Source: Saccopteryx bilineata
Lineage: Eukaryota; Chordata; Mammalia; Chiroptera; Emballonuridae
Reading direction: 5' to 3'
Length of the DNA: 64,000 nucleotides
Assembly: GCF_036850765.1 (NCBI RefSeq)
Contig: NC_089501.1
Coordinates: 17,274,997-17,338,996 of the forward strand
The translations under genes and the position numbers were made by a program. The stretch's first letter is position 1. Each line of letters opens with the position of its first letter. Under the pieces are notes generated by a model. That model ran no database searches. It had not been told where the DNA came from and worked only from the letters and a program-made list of their open reading frames with translations. Below, in pieces: positions 44,160 to 56,254 of the stretch.

Positions 44160-44863
44160 CAGTGGTAGTCAACCTTTTTATACCTACCGCCCACTTTTGT
44201 ATCTCTGTTAGTAGTAAAATTTTCTAACTGCCCACCGGTTCCACAGTAATGGCGATTTATAAAGTAGGGAAGTAACTTTACTTTATAAAATTTATAAAGC
44301 AGAGTTACAGCAAGTTAAAGCATAGCCTGACCAGGCGGTGGTGCAATGGATAGAGTGTCGAACTGGGATGCTGAGGACCCAGGTTCGAGACTCTGAGGTC
44401 GCCAGCTTGAGTGCAGGCTCATCTGGCTTGAGCAAAATAAAAAAAAAAAAAAAGCTCACCAGCTTGGACCCAAGGTCACTGGCTCAAGCAAGGGGTTACT
44501 CGGTCTGCTGAAGGCCCATGGTCAAGACACATATGAGAAAGCAATCAATGAACTAAGGTGTCACAATGAAAAATTGATGATTGATGCTTCTCATCTCTCT
44601 CCATTCCTGTCTGTCTGTCTCTATCTATCCCTCTTTCTGTCCCTGTAAAAAAAAAAACCCAAAAAAACCCACCATATAATAATAATTACTTACCAAGTAC
44701 TTTATGTCAGATTTTTGCTAAATTTGGCAGAATAAATCTTTATAAAACAACTTACTATAGTTAAATCTATCTTTTTATTTATAATTTGGTTGCTCCGCTT
44801 CTGCCCACCATGAAAGCTGGAATGCCCACAAGTGGGCGGTAGGGACCAGGTTGACTATCACTG
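44160..44863. mobile_element. hAT-like non-autonomous DNA transposon split by a SINE B
   Basis: Inverted ends CAGTGGTAGTCAACCT (44160-44175) and AGGTTGACTATCACTG (44848-44863), plus inner inverted blocks TACCGCCCACTTTTG and CAAGTGGGCGGTAGG. Flanks share GTAGGC (44154-44159 and 44864-44869), shorter than the 8 bp expected of hAT. Without the SINE the element is about 360 bp. No transposase. Confidence 0.75.
44325..44672 (+). mobile_element. SINE family B inside the hAT-like element
   Basis: Head GCCTGACCAGGCGGTGGTGC and full body. An extra A-rich stretch (44434-44452) sits in mid-body between GAGCAAAAT and GCTCACC, where other family B copies read GAGCAAAGCTCACC. Confidence 0.9.
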
Positions 44864-44869
44864 GTAGGC

Positions 44870-46145
44870 AATGGAAGGCTAATTCATAGTTTTAAGCAGG
44901 GAAATGAAAGGTTTAGCTGTATAGTTTTGATAAAATAAAATAAAATATATGTGAATATTTGAGAAAGTCAAGAAACCACAAAATGAGTCATTTGCAAAAG
45001 TCCAGACAAGAAAAAATGAGGGTATGAATCATAGCAGTGAAAAGAGGCAAAAAATGAGAGGAAAACGATTAAATACATACATAGGAGGTAGAATTAGCAG
45101 GGTTTAGCATGACAATGTAGATGTTACGGAAAATAAATACTATTACTTTTGATTTTTATCTTATGTAAAAATGGCTTTGCTTACATTTGATATGTGGACT
45201 GATAATATATGTAAATAATATCTAAATTTTCTTATTTTGGAATACATTTACTAAGTGCAAAGACCAAAAGAATTTGGAGATCATTGATTTATTAGATGTG
45301 GGTAGTAAGAGGGAGGGAAAAGACACATGGAAGACTACAGTTTCTGTTTGAGTGACAACATGTCATTTTGTTATCACCAATTGTAATTGAAAATAACAGA
45401 TCAGAAGCCACTTTTAGGGGAAAATAAAAATAGATTTACTTTTGGATATGTGTTGAAATATCTGAAGGTCATATGATAGAACTTTGTAGCTGACAGTTGA
45501 ATAAATAGGTTGAAAGCTCAGGAACTGAAGATACAGATTTGGAAACTAACAATGCACAATAATAGCTAAAACTGAAAGTAGATAAGTGGGGAAGCACTGG
45601 ATGGGAGTAATAATAGTATTTAGTGGCATATGGTGTTGTTGTTGGTGATGGGTGGTGTACAGAAGTAAAAATACTCATAATGGACACCAAAAAAGAACTA
45701 AATGCATGAGGAGAACTGGAAAAGCTGGACAGAGAAAAAAAAGCATAGAATATTTTAGGAGTGTGTGATCTACAGTGTCAATGCAAGAAAGAGCCAATGA
45801 GAACAAGGAAGAGAAGTGTCTATTGAGTCTTTGCAATTGGCACATTTACATGTTTTTCATGAGTAGCATTTTAGGAACGGTAATTAGCAGCAGAAAAAAA
45901 ACTAGTCAGTGAAAAAGTGAATAAGTGTAAGAAAGACTAAAGAGTGAATACAAATCTTTTCTTGAGTATTCTGCATGAGGAAGGGAAGAAATTAATTCTA
46001 CAAATGTCCACTTAATTCATCTTCATCTTCATATCCTCAAATCCTAAACATTTTTAACTATACTATTAAAATAATACAGTCTCCTATAAACTAAATTAAG
46101 GAAGGAAAAAGAAAGAATATCAATATTAATAGTAACAACAACAAC
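44870..46145. other. Unassigned AT-rich sequence
   Basis: About 1.3 kb without recognised repeats or coding signals. Confidence 0.4.
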
Positions 46146-46149
46146 TATG

Positions 46150-46335
46150 ATGACCACATTTAACATTTAATTCCCATTGAGAAAACCCACTTAGGTAGAC
46201 TCTATTTTTCTTCCATTTTGTAGATGAATAAATTGAGAATGAGTGTGGTGGAGTTATTTGTTCAAAGTCATACGTCTGGTAATGTAGGAATGACTGTTAT
46301 GTAGCGTGAGTTCAAACTTTGTGTTACTCACACTC
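46150..46335 (-). repeat. MIR-type ancient SINE, minus strand
   Basis: Antisense MIR order: CCATTTTGTAGATGAATAAATTGAG, GAGTTATTTGTTCAAAGTCATACG, TCTGGTAATGTAGGAATG, GAGTTCAAACTTTGTG. Confidence 0.75.
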
Positions 46336-46965
46336 AGCTTAGTCCACTCTTCCTCTCAGAATCTAAATAGGATTGGATTGAAGGTCCAGGAACTTTTCCA
46401 GAACCACTGCTAGTTGTAATTTTCTCTCCTTACTGAATTTGCAGTCTTGGCTCTGTGTCATGAAGTTGTTCCTTTCTGTCTGCTTTGTACTAGCTCTGAT
46501 AAGGAACTCAACACCTTTTTTTAGCTTTAATAAAAAGATATTTCATCCCATGTGTGTTGAAAAGGCCATACTTTAAAATTTTGGCTAAGTGGAGAAAAAG
46601 GGAAAACATCATAGCAAAGAGAACACTTGACACTTGGTATCCTTTATTTTTTAAGTCCCTTGGACAATTCTGACAGTTCAGGTTTCTCTCCATGTTGTCT
46701 GAGTCCACCTTTCTCCCTCTCCTCTCATTGCTACTCTTAAGACTTCAAATGTTGGGATATAATTTTTTTTATAGTGTAAATTTGCTGTAGCATTAAAAAA
46801 TAAGGTGTTTCACAGTCCTATTTCCCTGATGTCTTTCCTTCCAATTCTAAGTTATCAAAGTAACATCTTATTCTTAAGTAAATGTAGTTACTTTCCTTAA
46901 AAAATATATTTCCAGTAAATAAAAACATAATTTTTTATTTAATTATATATATATAAAAGTTTTTT
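46336..46965. other. Unassigned sequence
   Basis: About 0.6 kb; no recognised repeat. The minus-strand frame at 46508-46708 has no known domain. Confidence 0.4.
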
Positions 46966-46974
46966 ATCATGCAT

Positions 46975-47304
46975 ATCTTTATTTTTTTGTGACAGAGAGA
47001 GAGAAAGAGAGAGAGAGACAGAGAAAGAAACAGATAGGGACAGACATATGGGAAGGGAAAGAGATAAGAAACATCGATTCTTCGCTGCGGCACCTTAGTT
47101 TCTCATTGATTGCTTTCTCATATGTGCCTTGATGGGGGGGGGCTACAGCAGACAAAGTGACATCTTGCTCAAGCCAGCGACCTTGGGCTCAAGCTGGTGA
47201 GCTTTGCTCAAACCAGATGAGCCCAAGCTCAAGCTGGCGACCTCGAGGTTTTTCACATCCCAGTTCAATGCTCTATCCACTATGCCACTGCCTGGTCAGG
47301 CTTG
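46975..47304 (-). mobile_element. SINE family B, minus strand
   Basis: GA-rich left end (complement of the TCTG tail), TTGATTGCTTTCTCATATGT, and a head complement ending GCCTGGTCAGGC. The 9-bp ATCATGCAT occurs at 46966-46974 and 47305-47313. Confidence 0.9.
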
Positions 47305-47423
47305 ATCATGCATCTTTTGACTTATGACCACAATTGATTAAATCTACTATTTTTTCTGACTTTTATTACATATAATATTTACAAATGTGACTTCAGAATA
47401 GCTAAAGTAAAACAGGAAACCTG

Positions 47424-47845
47424 GCCCTGGCCGGTTGGCTCAGTGGTAGAGCATCGGCCTGGCGTGCAGAAGTCCCGGGTTTGATTCCCGGCCAGGGCAC
47501 ACAGGAGAAGCGCCCATCTGCTTCTCCACCCCTCCCCCTCTCCTTCTTCTCTGTCTCTCTCTTCCCCTCCCGCAGCGGAGGCTCCATTGGAGCAAAGATG
47601 GCCCGGGCGCTGGGGATGGCTCCTTGGCCTCTGCCCCAGGCGCTAGAGTGGCTCTGGTCACAACAGAGCGATGCCGCGGATGGGCAGAGCATCACCCCCT
47701 GGTGGGCAGAGCGTCACCCCCTGGTGGGCGTGCCGGGTGGATCCCAGTCGGGCACATGCGGGAGTCTGTCTGACTGTCTCTCCTCGTTTCTAGCTTCAGA
47801 AAAATACATAAAAAACAAAAACAAAAACAAACAAAAAAACAAAAC
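47424..47845 (+). mobile_element. SINE family A with internal duplication
   Basis: Perfect 15-bp duplication AAAACAGGAAACCTG at 47409-47423 and 47846-47860. The body repeats the CCCCCTGGTGGGCAGAGCGT segment (about 47694-47728), as in the copy at 21061. Confidence 0.94.
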
Positions 47846-47860
47846 AAAACAGGAAACCTG

Positions 47861-48251
47861 ACAAAAGTTCTGGTTTACAATTTAATTATTTTTCTAATTA
47901 AATGTATATTTAATGTCATATCCAAATTATGATTTAATACAAAAAGGAATGTTGTGAGGCCCACATAATTATAATTTGAATGAAAGTATACTAAATATAA
48001 ATTTCACTGTAGAAAAGCAAGAATAAAACAATACTAAAAGAGATAGGTATTCCTAAAGCAAATTACAGTATTTTCTTATGTTGATTATTGCATTTGTCAT
48101 CATATTACATAAGGAACAAGAATGGGAAAGTGGTCATTTCCCACTTTAAGGCTGAGTTCCATTGGAACCTAAGTGAAGACAGACATTGAACTGGCAAAGA
48201 AACAATACTTTCAAACTCCTTAAAACAACTTAACCAGTCAAACAACTAAAA
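47861..48251. other. Unassigned AT-rich sequence
   Basis: No recognised feature. Confidence 0.4.
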
Positions 48252-48265
48252 ATAGCTGAATTTTT

Positions 48266-48614
48266 GCCTGACCAGGTGGTGGCACAGTGGGTAGAGAGTC
48301 GGACTGGGATGTGGAGGATCTAGGTTCAAGACCCTGAGGTCGTCAGCTTGAGTGCTGGCTTATCTGGTTTGAGCAAAGCTCACCTGCTTGGACCCAAGGT
48401 CGCTGGCTTGAGCAAGGGGTTACTCAGTCTGCTGTAGCCCCACAGTCAAGGCACATATGAGAAAGTAATCAATGAACAACTAAGGCACCACAACAAAAAA
48501 TTGATGATTGATGCTTCTCATCTCTTTTCATTCCTATCTGTTTATCTCCCTCTCTGACTCTCTCTCTGTCTCTGTAAAAATAAATAAATAAATAAATGAA
48601 TAAATAAATAAAAG
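48266..48614 (+). mobile_element. SINE family B
   Basis: Head GCCTGACCAGGTGGTGGCAC, full body and (AAAT)n tail. Perfect 13-bp duplication ATAGCTGAATTTT at 48252-48264 and 48615-48627. Confidence 0.92.
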
Positions 48615-48627
48615 ATAGCTGAATTTT

Positions 48628-49860
48628 CTGGAGAGCTAGTATTCTAAATGGCACACCTAACTTGAACATTAGCAGAGGTATGAGAATTAAAATATTCTAC
48701 TAAAAATGTCATTTGCCTATTCTTCAGATTCCTGCTGGTACTTTCTTTTACATAGTAGGTCCACCATTATCCTTGTTAGGTATGTTGGTACTTGACAAGA
48801 GGAAAGATTTGGGGAAATAGTCTATATCATCTTTAATAAGAGGCAGAGAAATTTTTATTATTATTAAAATCTTCAAATAAATAAATAAATAAATAAATAG
48901 GAGTCAGTCACATTTGTAAGTTCAGAGAGTTTGGGGAATGTGGGGTTTCAAGGTTTTCAAGTGTGTTAACTCATACAGGGATCCAAAATCTCCTGAATTC
49001 ATACCTTCCCAATAGTTGCCATGACCTTACTATGGTAGACTGGCAGAGTTGAGAAGAAAAAGTTTTTGGAGTTCTACTTCCTTTTGCTATTAAGCCTTTA
49101 GCCTGATTCTAAGCATATTCTGTGCTCCATCTGCAAAAGATTTGTCCACTGCTAAACATCTACCATTACTCAGCATGAGTAATAAACCTGGGAATCATTA
49201 TCACTAACCTCAACACCTACACACCTAAATTTCTGAATTCCTGAAATTCCCTTCTTTGATTTAACTTTCTCCTTCTATAGACAAACCTACTGATCTTGCT
49301 CTAACCTCAAAATAATTTAATGTTGAGTCTATTATCTCTTCCTGATTTTATTTCCTCTCCTATCTAGTCTAAGCACCATCTCAGCTTATCACCTACAAGC
49401 AATCACAAATCTAATGACCTTCCCAACTTTTACCATAACAATTTTTCTGAACAACACTGAAGAACTAAAATATCTTTTTTTTTTCTTTCTTTTGGACTAT
49501 TACACATTGCTAGAGAAAATTTATCTAACATTAGAGATCAATTTGTTATTTACATCTTCAAGAGAGTCCTCAATGTTTTCTAATTATCATTGTGCTCATT
49601 AATTTCTCATGATTCTCTTTTCCAAGTAAAATAAAGTTGCTTCAAGCCAAATCTTACATGATTAAGCTCCCATTTTCAATAAGTAGACTCCCTTCATTAA
49701 AATAAAACTTCAGTCTATCTGATACTTTCTTCTTTGGCTTCAGCTTACTTTCTATATGTAACCTATAATATCTTGAGTTCTGTCTTTCTCAGAAAGAAAA
49801 AAAATGTTTCATTTCTTTGCACACCAACACATCCATCTATGATTTTTATTAAGGAGCTTT
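48628..49860. other. Unassigned sequence with an (AAAT)n tract at 48876
   Basis: About 1.2 kb. Apart from AAAT repeats around 48876-48900 no repeat or gene was recognised. Confidence 0.4.
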
Positions 49861-49864
49861 CAAC

Positions 49865-50060
49865 AATAATAGCTCTTATCTATTCAATGTTAACCATGTA
49901 CTACTCACTAGGATAAGCACTTTAAATTAATTAAAATATTTACTCTTCACCATAATTCTAAATTACTTCTACATTAATAAGTGACAAAACTGAGATTTGC
50001 CCAAATACACACAGCTAATAAATCCAAGTTTCAAGCCCCAGTGGTCTGGTACCAGATCAC
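49865..50060 (-). repeat. MIR-type ancient SINE, minus strand
   Basis: CATGTACTACTCACTAGGATAAGCAC, then AAGTGACAAAACTGAG and TTGCCCAAATACACACAGCTAATAAATC: the antisense MIR tail and core. Confidence 0.75.
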
Positions 50061-50106
50061 ACAAGATTAGTATTGACCAAATCTCCCTTCTTTATTTTAA
50101 TTCTTT

Positions 50107-50438
50107 TTTTTTTTTTTACAGGGACAGAGAGAGAGTCAGAGAGAGGGACAGACAGGGACAAACAGACAGGAATGGAGAGAGATGAGAATCATCAATCATC
50201 AGTTTTTCTTTGTGACACTTTAGTTGTTCATTGATTGCTTTCTCATATGTGCCTTGACCGCAGGCCTTCAGCAGACCGAGTAACCCCTTGCTCGAGCCAG
50301 TGACCTTGGGTCCAAGCTGGTGAGCTTTTGCTCAAACCAGATGAGCCTGCGCTCAAGCTGGCAACCTCGTGGTCTCGAACCTAGGTCCTCTGCATCCCAG
50401 TCCGATGCTCTATCCACTGCGCCACTGTCTAGTCAGGC
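50107..50438 (-). mobile_element. SINE family B, minus strand
   Basis: T tail at left, GACAGAGAGAGAGTCAGAGA, TTGATTGCTTTCTCATATGT, head complement ending GTCTAGTCAGGC. Flanks CTTCTTTATTTTAA (upstream) and TCTTGTTTATTTTAA (downstream) suggest a target duplication. Confidence 0.9.
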
Positions 50439-50819
50439 TCTCTCTTGTTTATTTTAAATCTATTTTTATTCCTCTTGATCTCTAAATATGCTCAAGTATT
50501 TTATCCTAAAACTGTCTTTATTCAGTTTTTATTTTCCTTCAAAGCTCCATGTTAGCTTCTTTCACTTCTTTATGATCGAGATCCTTAGAAAAATAAAACA
50601 GTATACCCTTTCTGCCTCTACGTTCTCATTCACAATTCATTCATCAATTCTTATAGCCTACTTTCTTCACTCAAACAAAATTACTATCAATAACTTCCTT
50701 GAAAACCAGTAGCCTCTGTCAATGCCATCCTGTTCACCTTCCCTGTGGTATTTGCTTCTTCTCTCATTCTAGAATCTTCATTGCTAGACTCATAACAACA
50801 TTTGCCTTGGCTTCTCCCC
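50439..50819. other. Unassigned pyrimidine-rich sequence
   Basis: No recognised feature between two minus-strand SINE B copies. Confidence 0.35.
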
Positions 50820-51111
50820 CTTTTTTGTGAGACAGAGAGACAGATAGACAGGAAGGGAGAAAGAAGCATCAATTATTTATTGCAGAACCTTAGTTTTTCA
50901 TTGATTGCTTTGTCTTATGTGCCTTGACCTGGGGCTACAGTAGACAGAATGACCTCCTGCTATAATAAATCCAGCAACCTTAGGCTCAAGATGACGAGCC
51001 TTGTTCAAACCAGATGAGCCTGTGCCCAAGCTGGCAACCTCGGGGTTTCAAACCTGGATCTTCTGCATCCCCGTCCAATGCTCTATCCACTGTGTCACCG
51101 GCTGGTCAGGC
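50820..51111 (-). mobile_element. SINE family B, older, minus strand
   Basis: GACAGAGAGACAGATAGACA, TTGATTGCTTTGTCTTATGT, and a head complement ending CCGGCTGGTCAGGC. More diverged than other copies. Confidence 0.85.
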
Positions 51112-51780
51112 TGGCTTTCCACTTACCTGTTAAATCTACTCAGTCTTATTTATTGCTTTATCTTTTTGCTAAAATATTGATCTCCTTGCCTTTATCTCCC
51201 ATTATCCCTCCTTTACATGCACCTCAATATAAACACTTTAAGAGCCAATCACTTTCCTGAAGAAGCTTATTAAACAGTTCACTGAGCAATACTATATATA
51301 ATCCTCCAAACACATTTATAGAACTTGTAGTGACCAGATATATATTACTATACAAAGCATTATGGTACATTAAGTGTTTGAGGAAGCACATGGTAGAAGA
51401 TCGAATTGTTCAGGTAATTCATTAAGGTAGATTTCTCAGAGGAGCTATGTATTGAAGAATCTGAGGAACATGAATTCTCTCTCTCTCTCTCATCTATTTA
51501 ACTTGGAAAAGAGGATCATCATTCTCCCTCATTCTCAAAGAGTGCCAAAGAAAACAATTCATCAAGCAGCTTTAGTAATCAATCCTGTGTGTTTAATGAT
51601 CCTTCAGCTATTTTAATTTAGTCATCGATGCAATCATGAAAAATATGTCTGGTTGAGTTCAAAGTCATAGGCTTCACCATCACTTTGCACATGATCCACA
51701 TCATGACCAATTAAAAAAAATCATTCAGCTTTTATAAAATACTGGAATAGATAGATTTCAACATGGCTGAATATTCTGTT
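51112..51780. other. Unassigned sequence
   Basis: About 0.67 kb without recognised features, apart from a short CT run at 51476-51492. Confidence 0.4.
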
Positions 51781-51794
51781 TATAAAAGACTTTT

Positions 51795-52115
51795 TTTTTT
51801 TTTTTTTGTATTTTTCTGAAGCTAGAAACCGGGAGAGACAGTCAGACAGACTCCCGCACCAGGGGGCGACACTCTGCCGCGACCAGAGCCACTCTAGCGC
51901 CTGGGCAGAGGCCAAGGAGCCATCCCCAGTGCCCGGGCCATCTTTGCTCCAATGGAGCCTCGGCTGTGGGAGGGGAAGAGAGAGACAGAGAGGAAGGAGA
52001 GGGGGAGAGGTGGAGAAGCACATGGGCGCTTCTCCTGTGTGCCCTGGCCAGGAATCGAACCCGGGACTTGTACACGCCAGGTCGACGCTCTACCACTGAG
52101 CCAACTGGCCAGGGC
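51795..52115 (-). mobile_element. SINE family A with two internal deletions, minus strand
   Basis: The body jumps from GACTCCCGC to ACCAGGGGGCGAC, and again from CTCTG to CCGCGACC, so two segments of roughly 30 and 20 bp are absent. Flanks TATAAAAGACTTTT (51781-51794) and TATATATGACTTTT (52116-52129) form a probable duplication with two mismatches. Confidence 0.9.
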
Positions 52116-52234
52116 TATATATGACTTTTTAATGGGTTCAGAAGCATCCCATGAATGGGTTTGCTTCTGCCACTGTGTCATAACCATCCAGAGTTGATGT
52201 TACACAAAGTTGCTTCAAATCCATACATAGCCTT

Positions 52235-52435
52235 TTATGAGCTATGCAACCGTCTGTTTGAACTAAGTCTTCATTTTCTCATATACATATATACATTGTA
52301 GAAACAATATATACATGGTAGAAACAAATTATATACATGCATAACACTTTGAATATTGTGGTAATTAATGAGATGATTTGCGTGAAAGAGCCCGACCTAC
52401 AGAGGGTACTTAATAAATGTGAAACTTTCTTTCTT
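52235..52435 (+). repeat. MIR-type ancient SINE, 3' half
   Basis: TTTGAACTAAGTCTTCATTTTCTC, then GTGGTAATTAATGAGATGATTTG and GAGGGTACTTAATAAATGTG fit the sense MIR 3' half. A TATACAT-rich insertion or expansion lies between (52280-52340). Confidence 0.65.
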
Positions 52436-52955
52436 TCATTTCCACCACAAATTGGAACTATTTTCTTTGTGCATGTTTCACCCTTCATTCACATAGCAAA
52501 TATATCATTACTTTTAAAAAGAACTTTAAAATCAAGTTGTTTTTAATTTGTTGGCATTATGAATATATAGCAATATGCTGTATACCTCACTTCAGCATAT
52601 TGTGTTTGACATTCTCAAGAAAACTTAAATACATGTATCTTCTGTTGAAGACATTGTATGTTATCACTGTAAGACTTATGATAGAAATAATTATAAAGTT
52701 ATTGCCAATCTATCACTATGATGGCTCTGCATACTTTCCTGTTGCTTATTCTCTTCTGTCTATTCTATTTTTAAAAAATATTATGTCGTTCTTTTTACTA
52801 TAGAGAAAGCAGTGAAAATTTGAAATCTAAGTAAGGAAATGAACAAGGAAAAGTATACAAATGGAAATTAGGTAGACATTAACATTTGAAAAAAAATGTG
52901 TTGTGTGAGTCAATACAAAATATAAAAAAAACCTTCACATTTAAATAAGGTAAGT
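52436..52955. other. Unassigned AT-rich sequence
   Basis: No recognised feature. Confidence 0.4.
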
Positions 52956-52962
52956 TACCAAG

Positions 52963-53668
52963 TGTAAAGCCAGTAGCCGCCATCGCCATCCTGGCCATTC
53001 ACATACAGGTTTGCATTAGATTCAGACAGATGGTAATGAAACAATGTAGCCAAGAACTGGTGGGCCATCATCTTTAATCCTGGCTTGCACCCAGCGGGCA
53101 AGTAAAAACACACACTGGGCTCCAAAACCCACTCATTCAGTGCTCACAAAGCTACTGACTTTATCCAAGTTTCCTAGAATCAAAGGTTTCTAGCTCACCA
53201 GACTTAATCACCTCTGTTCCCCATCTCCTTCCTTCTCCCTACACAAACTCTGCACCAACTGGCTTCTCATTCAGCACCCCACCATCTTGGCTGCTTCTCC
53301 TGGCCTCCTCCATGTGGCCTTTATCTGCTCTCCTTCCTCTGCTTTCTCTTCTAATGCTAATCTCAGGAACCAAGACAGCAAGCTCTTAGTCTGCCCTACT
53401 TTATAGTGCAGAAATAAAAACATTTAATCTAATATCCAAAATAAGGAAGTCTCTAATACAAAGTCACTTATCTGAGGCATGATGGGATTACATCACCCCA
53501 CATCAAAAAGGGTGGGAAAGGCTTAGTCCTAAAACCAAGCCCCAGGCTACAAGGATCCTGCCTGCCCACAGCCCGCCCCCAACACACATTAATATCACCT
53601 GGGCAATGGTTTCCACATGGGCAGCTCCATCTTTAACAAAGTGAGCATAATATATTCTATCTGCCCAA
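52963..53668. mobile_element. Candidate solo LTR (about 706 bp)
   Basis: Begins TGTAAAGCCAGTAGCCGCCA immediately after TACCAAG (52956-52962); the same TACCAAG recurs at 53669-53675. The interior is GC-richer than its flanks, with pyrimidine-rich tracts and an AATAAAAACATTTAAT polyadenylation-like signal near 53410. The right end reads GCCCAA rather than a canonical CA, so the boundary is tentative. I could not assign a retroviral family; no internal gene is present. Confidence 0.45.
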
Positions 53669-53675
53669 TACCAAG

Positions 53676-54715
53676 ATATCTTTAAAACCCAGTATGAGTA
53701 AATTGTTGTTATGGAGAAGGCTTAAAATCAGTAGTCACTAAGGAGCTCCAAGGTAGGGTAAGGTTAATTTAATGATAAAGTGCAGTGCTCTTGGGGAAAA
53801 AAATTAATGTAGTTTTCTGGCCATTAAAAATGGCTAAATAGGATTCACTACAAAAATGGAGATATCCATTTTCCTAGGAGAAGAGAAATAGATAAATTTC
53901 TAGGAGACCTATATTGTTTGCAAAGCAGAGGGAACATACAGCTTATAAAACCTTGTCCACTTAGGATTCATTCCAAAGATTAAGAAACTGGCAAATGATA
54001 GGGAAAATCTCTGTTGGCTATATTTTAGATTTCCCAATAAATTGGGATGGGACATAATCTACAAAAAAATTAATTTAACTCTGTATAGCAAAGAATCTTT
54101 AAAAATCATAATGAAGATCTTGTTACTTTTATTCTCAGAGAGCAGCCATCTTATAGAAATGTGCCAGAACTCCTCTTTCTCTTACTCATTTTATCTCACA
54201 GTTCTATTGGCTCTAACTGGTATGCCTCCTTCAGTAATTTTTAAATTTTTAAAATTAAGATTGCTTTGCATTTAAGATGCTTTGGCAAGGACTGTAATGA
54301 GAATTTTAAATTCTAGCAAAATCTCTTGAAGTTCTAAATGAGGCCATCAAAGAGAACATACGCCAGATGGAACTGTGATTGATCTAAAGCCTGGAGTCTT
54401 ACTTTAATCTCTTGTTTCACAGCAAAGAGAAATTTTACAAAATCTTCTCTCTTCTTAAAGACTTAAAGTAAAATACATATTAAAATAAAGGCATTATACT
54501 TTAGGTGTTTTACAGAATGGAAAGTAGACAATCTTGTGCCACATGCTGAGAATGTGGATGCTCCCAGTTGGGGTTCCTGTTCTGTTTCTAGTCCTAGGTT
54601 CATATTTCACTAGTAGATGGACAGGCTGGTCCTCAAAGTTCTCATGCTCCTAAATGATGGTTTGTGCCTAGGCCTAACATCCCAATATATTAAAAATAAA
54701 ATTTTTTAAATCTAT
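53676..54715. other. Unassigned sequence
   Basis: About 1 kb, AT-rich, no recognised repeat. Confidence 0.4.
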
Positions 54716-54719
54716 GATT

Positions 54720-54965
54720 TCCTCTGATTCTTAGACTGCATTTCTTAGCTCCCTTCCACATAGGCAGGGCTACTCTTCACTCTCTTCTTCCCCCCATGTA
54801 CCCATGAAAAGGATGCTAAAAATGTCAAGGAGGGCAGAGGCACAGCTCGAGTGTCTGAATTGCCTCATTGATGTTAGGTTTTTGCACAAACAACAAACAC
54901 TTGTTTATTGTGTTAAGCCACTAAAATTTTGGGTCGGTGTATTATTGTAGTTAGCTTAAACTTTT
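54720..54965 (+). mobile_element. Probable MaLR/MLT-type LTR 3' part
   Basis: The right part reads TTTATTGTGTTAAGCCACTAAAATTTTGGGTCGGTGTATTATTGTAGTTAGCTTAAAC, the pattern 'gttaagccactgagatttggggtt...gttacagcagcataacc' typical of MLT1 3' ends. The left part is too diverged to delimit. Confidence 0.55.
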
Positions 54966-55140
54966 CACCATATTACTTTGAGGATCTTGCATAAACATCC
55001 AGAGTAAATTCATTGAAAAGGAAAGTGTATAATAGAGGCAGTAGCTGTTTGAGATCATTTCACAAGTTAAATCTGCTTGATGTGGGTTTTAAGGCTTTAA
55101 CATTCCTAGTGAATAACTGACTAACCTCATCATTAGTATC

Positions 55141-55550
55141 TGTGATGGTTAAGTTTGTGTCAACTTGACTAAGCCACAGAGCTCAGATATTTGGTCAAAC
55201 ACATCTGGATATTGCTATGAAGGTATTTTTTGGATGAGATTAATATTTAAATCTTTGAGTAGAACAAATTACCCTCCATACTGTGTGTACACTTCATTCA
55301 ATCAGTTGAAGGCCTTAAAAAAAGAATGACCGACCTTGAAAAACAGTGAGCTGTGTCGTCAGACTGCCTTTTGCCTCTGTTGTGTTAACTTTACTTTGGA
55401 TCGCTAGCCTGCTGGCCAACCATGCAAATTTTGGACTTTCCACAGTCACATAAACCAATTCCTTAAAATTTGTCTCTTTCTCGATCTCTCTCTTTCCCTT
55501 CTGCTCTCATTTCTGTGGGTTTATTTGACTAGAGATCTATTGTGAAAAAC
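55141..55550 (+). mobile_element. MLT2-type ERV-L LTR
   Basis: Starts TGTGATGGTTAAGTTTGTGT and continues CAACTTGACTAAGCCACAGA, AGATTAATATTTAAATCTTTGAG, ATTCAATCAGTTGAAGGCCT, and a right part with ATAAACCAATTCCTTAAAAT. This is the characteristic order of MLT2 LTRs. No internal retroviral genes accompany it. Confidence 0.82.
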
Positions 55551-56254
55551 CATAAATATTGCCAACTAGCCAATGTCAAGTAAAATGACATCCTAAGTTC
55601 ATTTTGGAATTACTATACTTGTCATTGATATAATGTTTGGATGCTCTTCATGAGTCCTGCTATTGTTTTTTGTATCCAAAGTATGTCTTATTTTTCAATT
55701 ACAATTATAAACAACGAGTTGGAAAAACACATGCATCTGAATTGATATCAATATATCTATCCAAAAATTACTTACTGGACAGCTGCTGATATTGGCACTG
55801 TGTTAGTTATGAGGACTATATAACTTATGGAAACATAGTTCTTACCTATGGCAAATACTACTTCCCAAAATTAGCAGCAACAATATCTCAACCCTCATTT
55901 TCTTCTTATTATGTGACTTTTATATTCCTCCCATTAGAAGGCAGTCTGTATCTCCTTCCCTTTAACCTGTTGAGCTTTCGCCTCAACTAATAAAGTATGT
56001 CAGACGTGATACAATGTGATTTTCAAAGGAATCTCATAACAATGCCATTTTTTCTGCCTTGCTCTTTTGAAACTCTGGGGGAAGTTAGATGCCATGAGAT
56101 CAGTCCAACAACCCTAAGATTTCTATACTAAGCCCAAATTAGGTCACATGGAGAGACCATATAGTAAGATCTTAAGAATATCTGGAGAGAAACCCAAATA
56201 GTTCCCAGCTGCTCAAAGCCCCTGTGTTTCAGTTCCATCCCGTTTAATTAAAAC

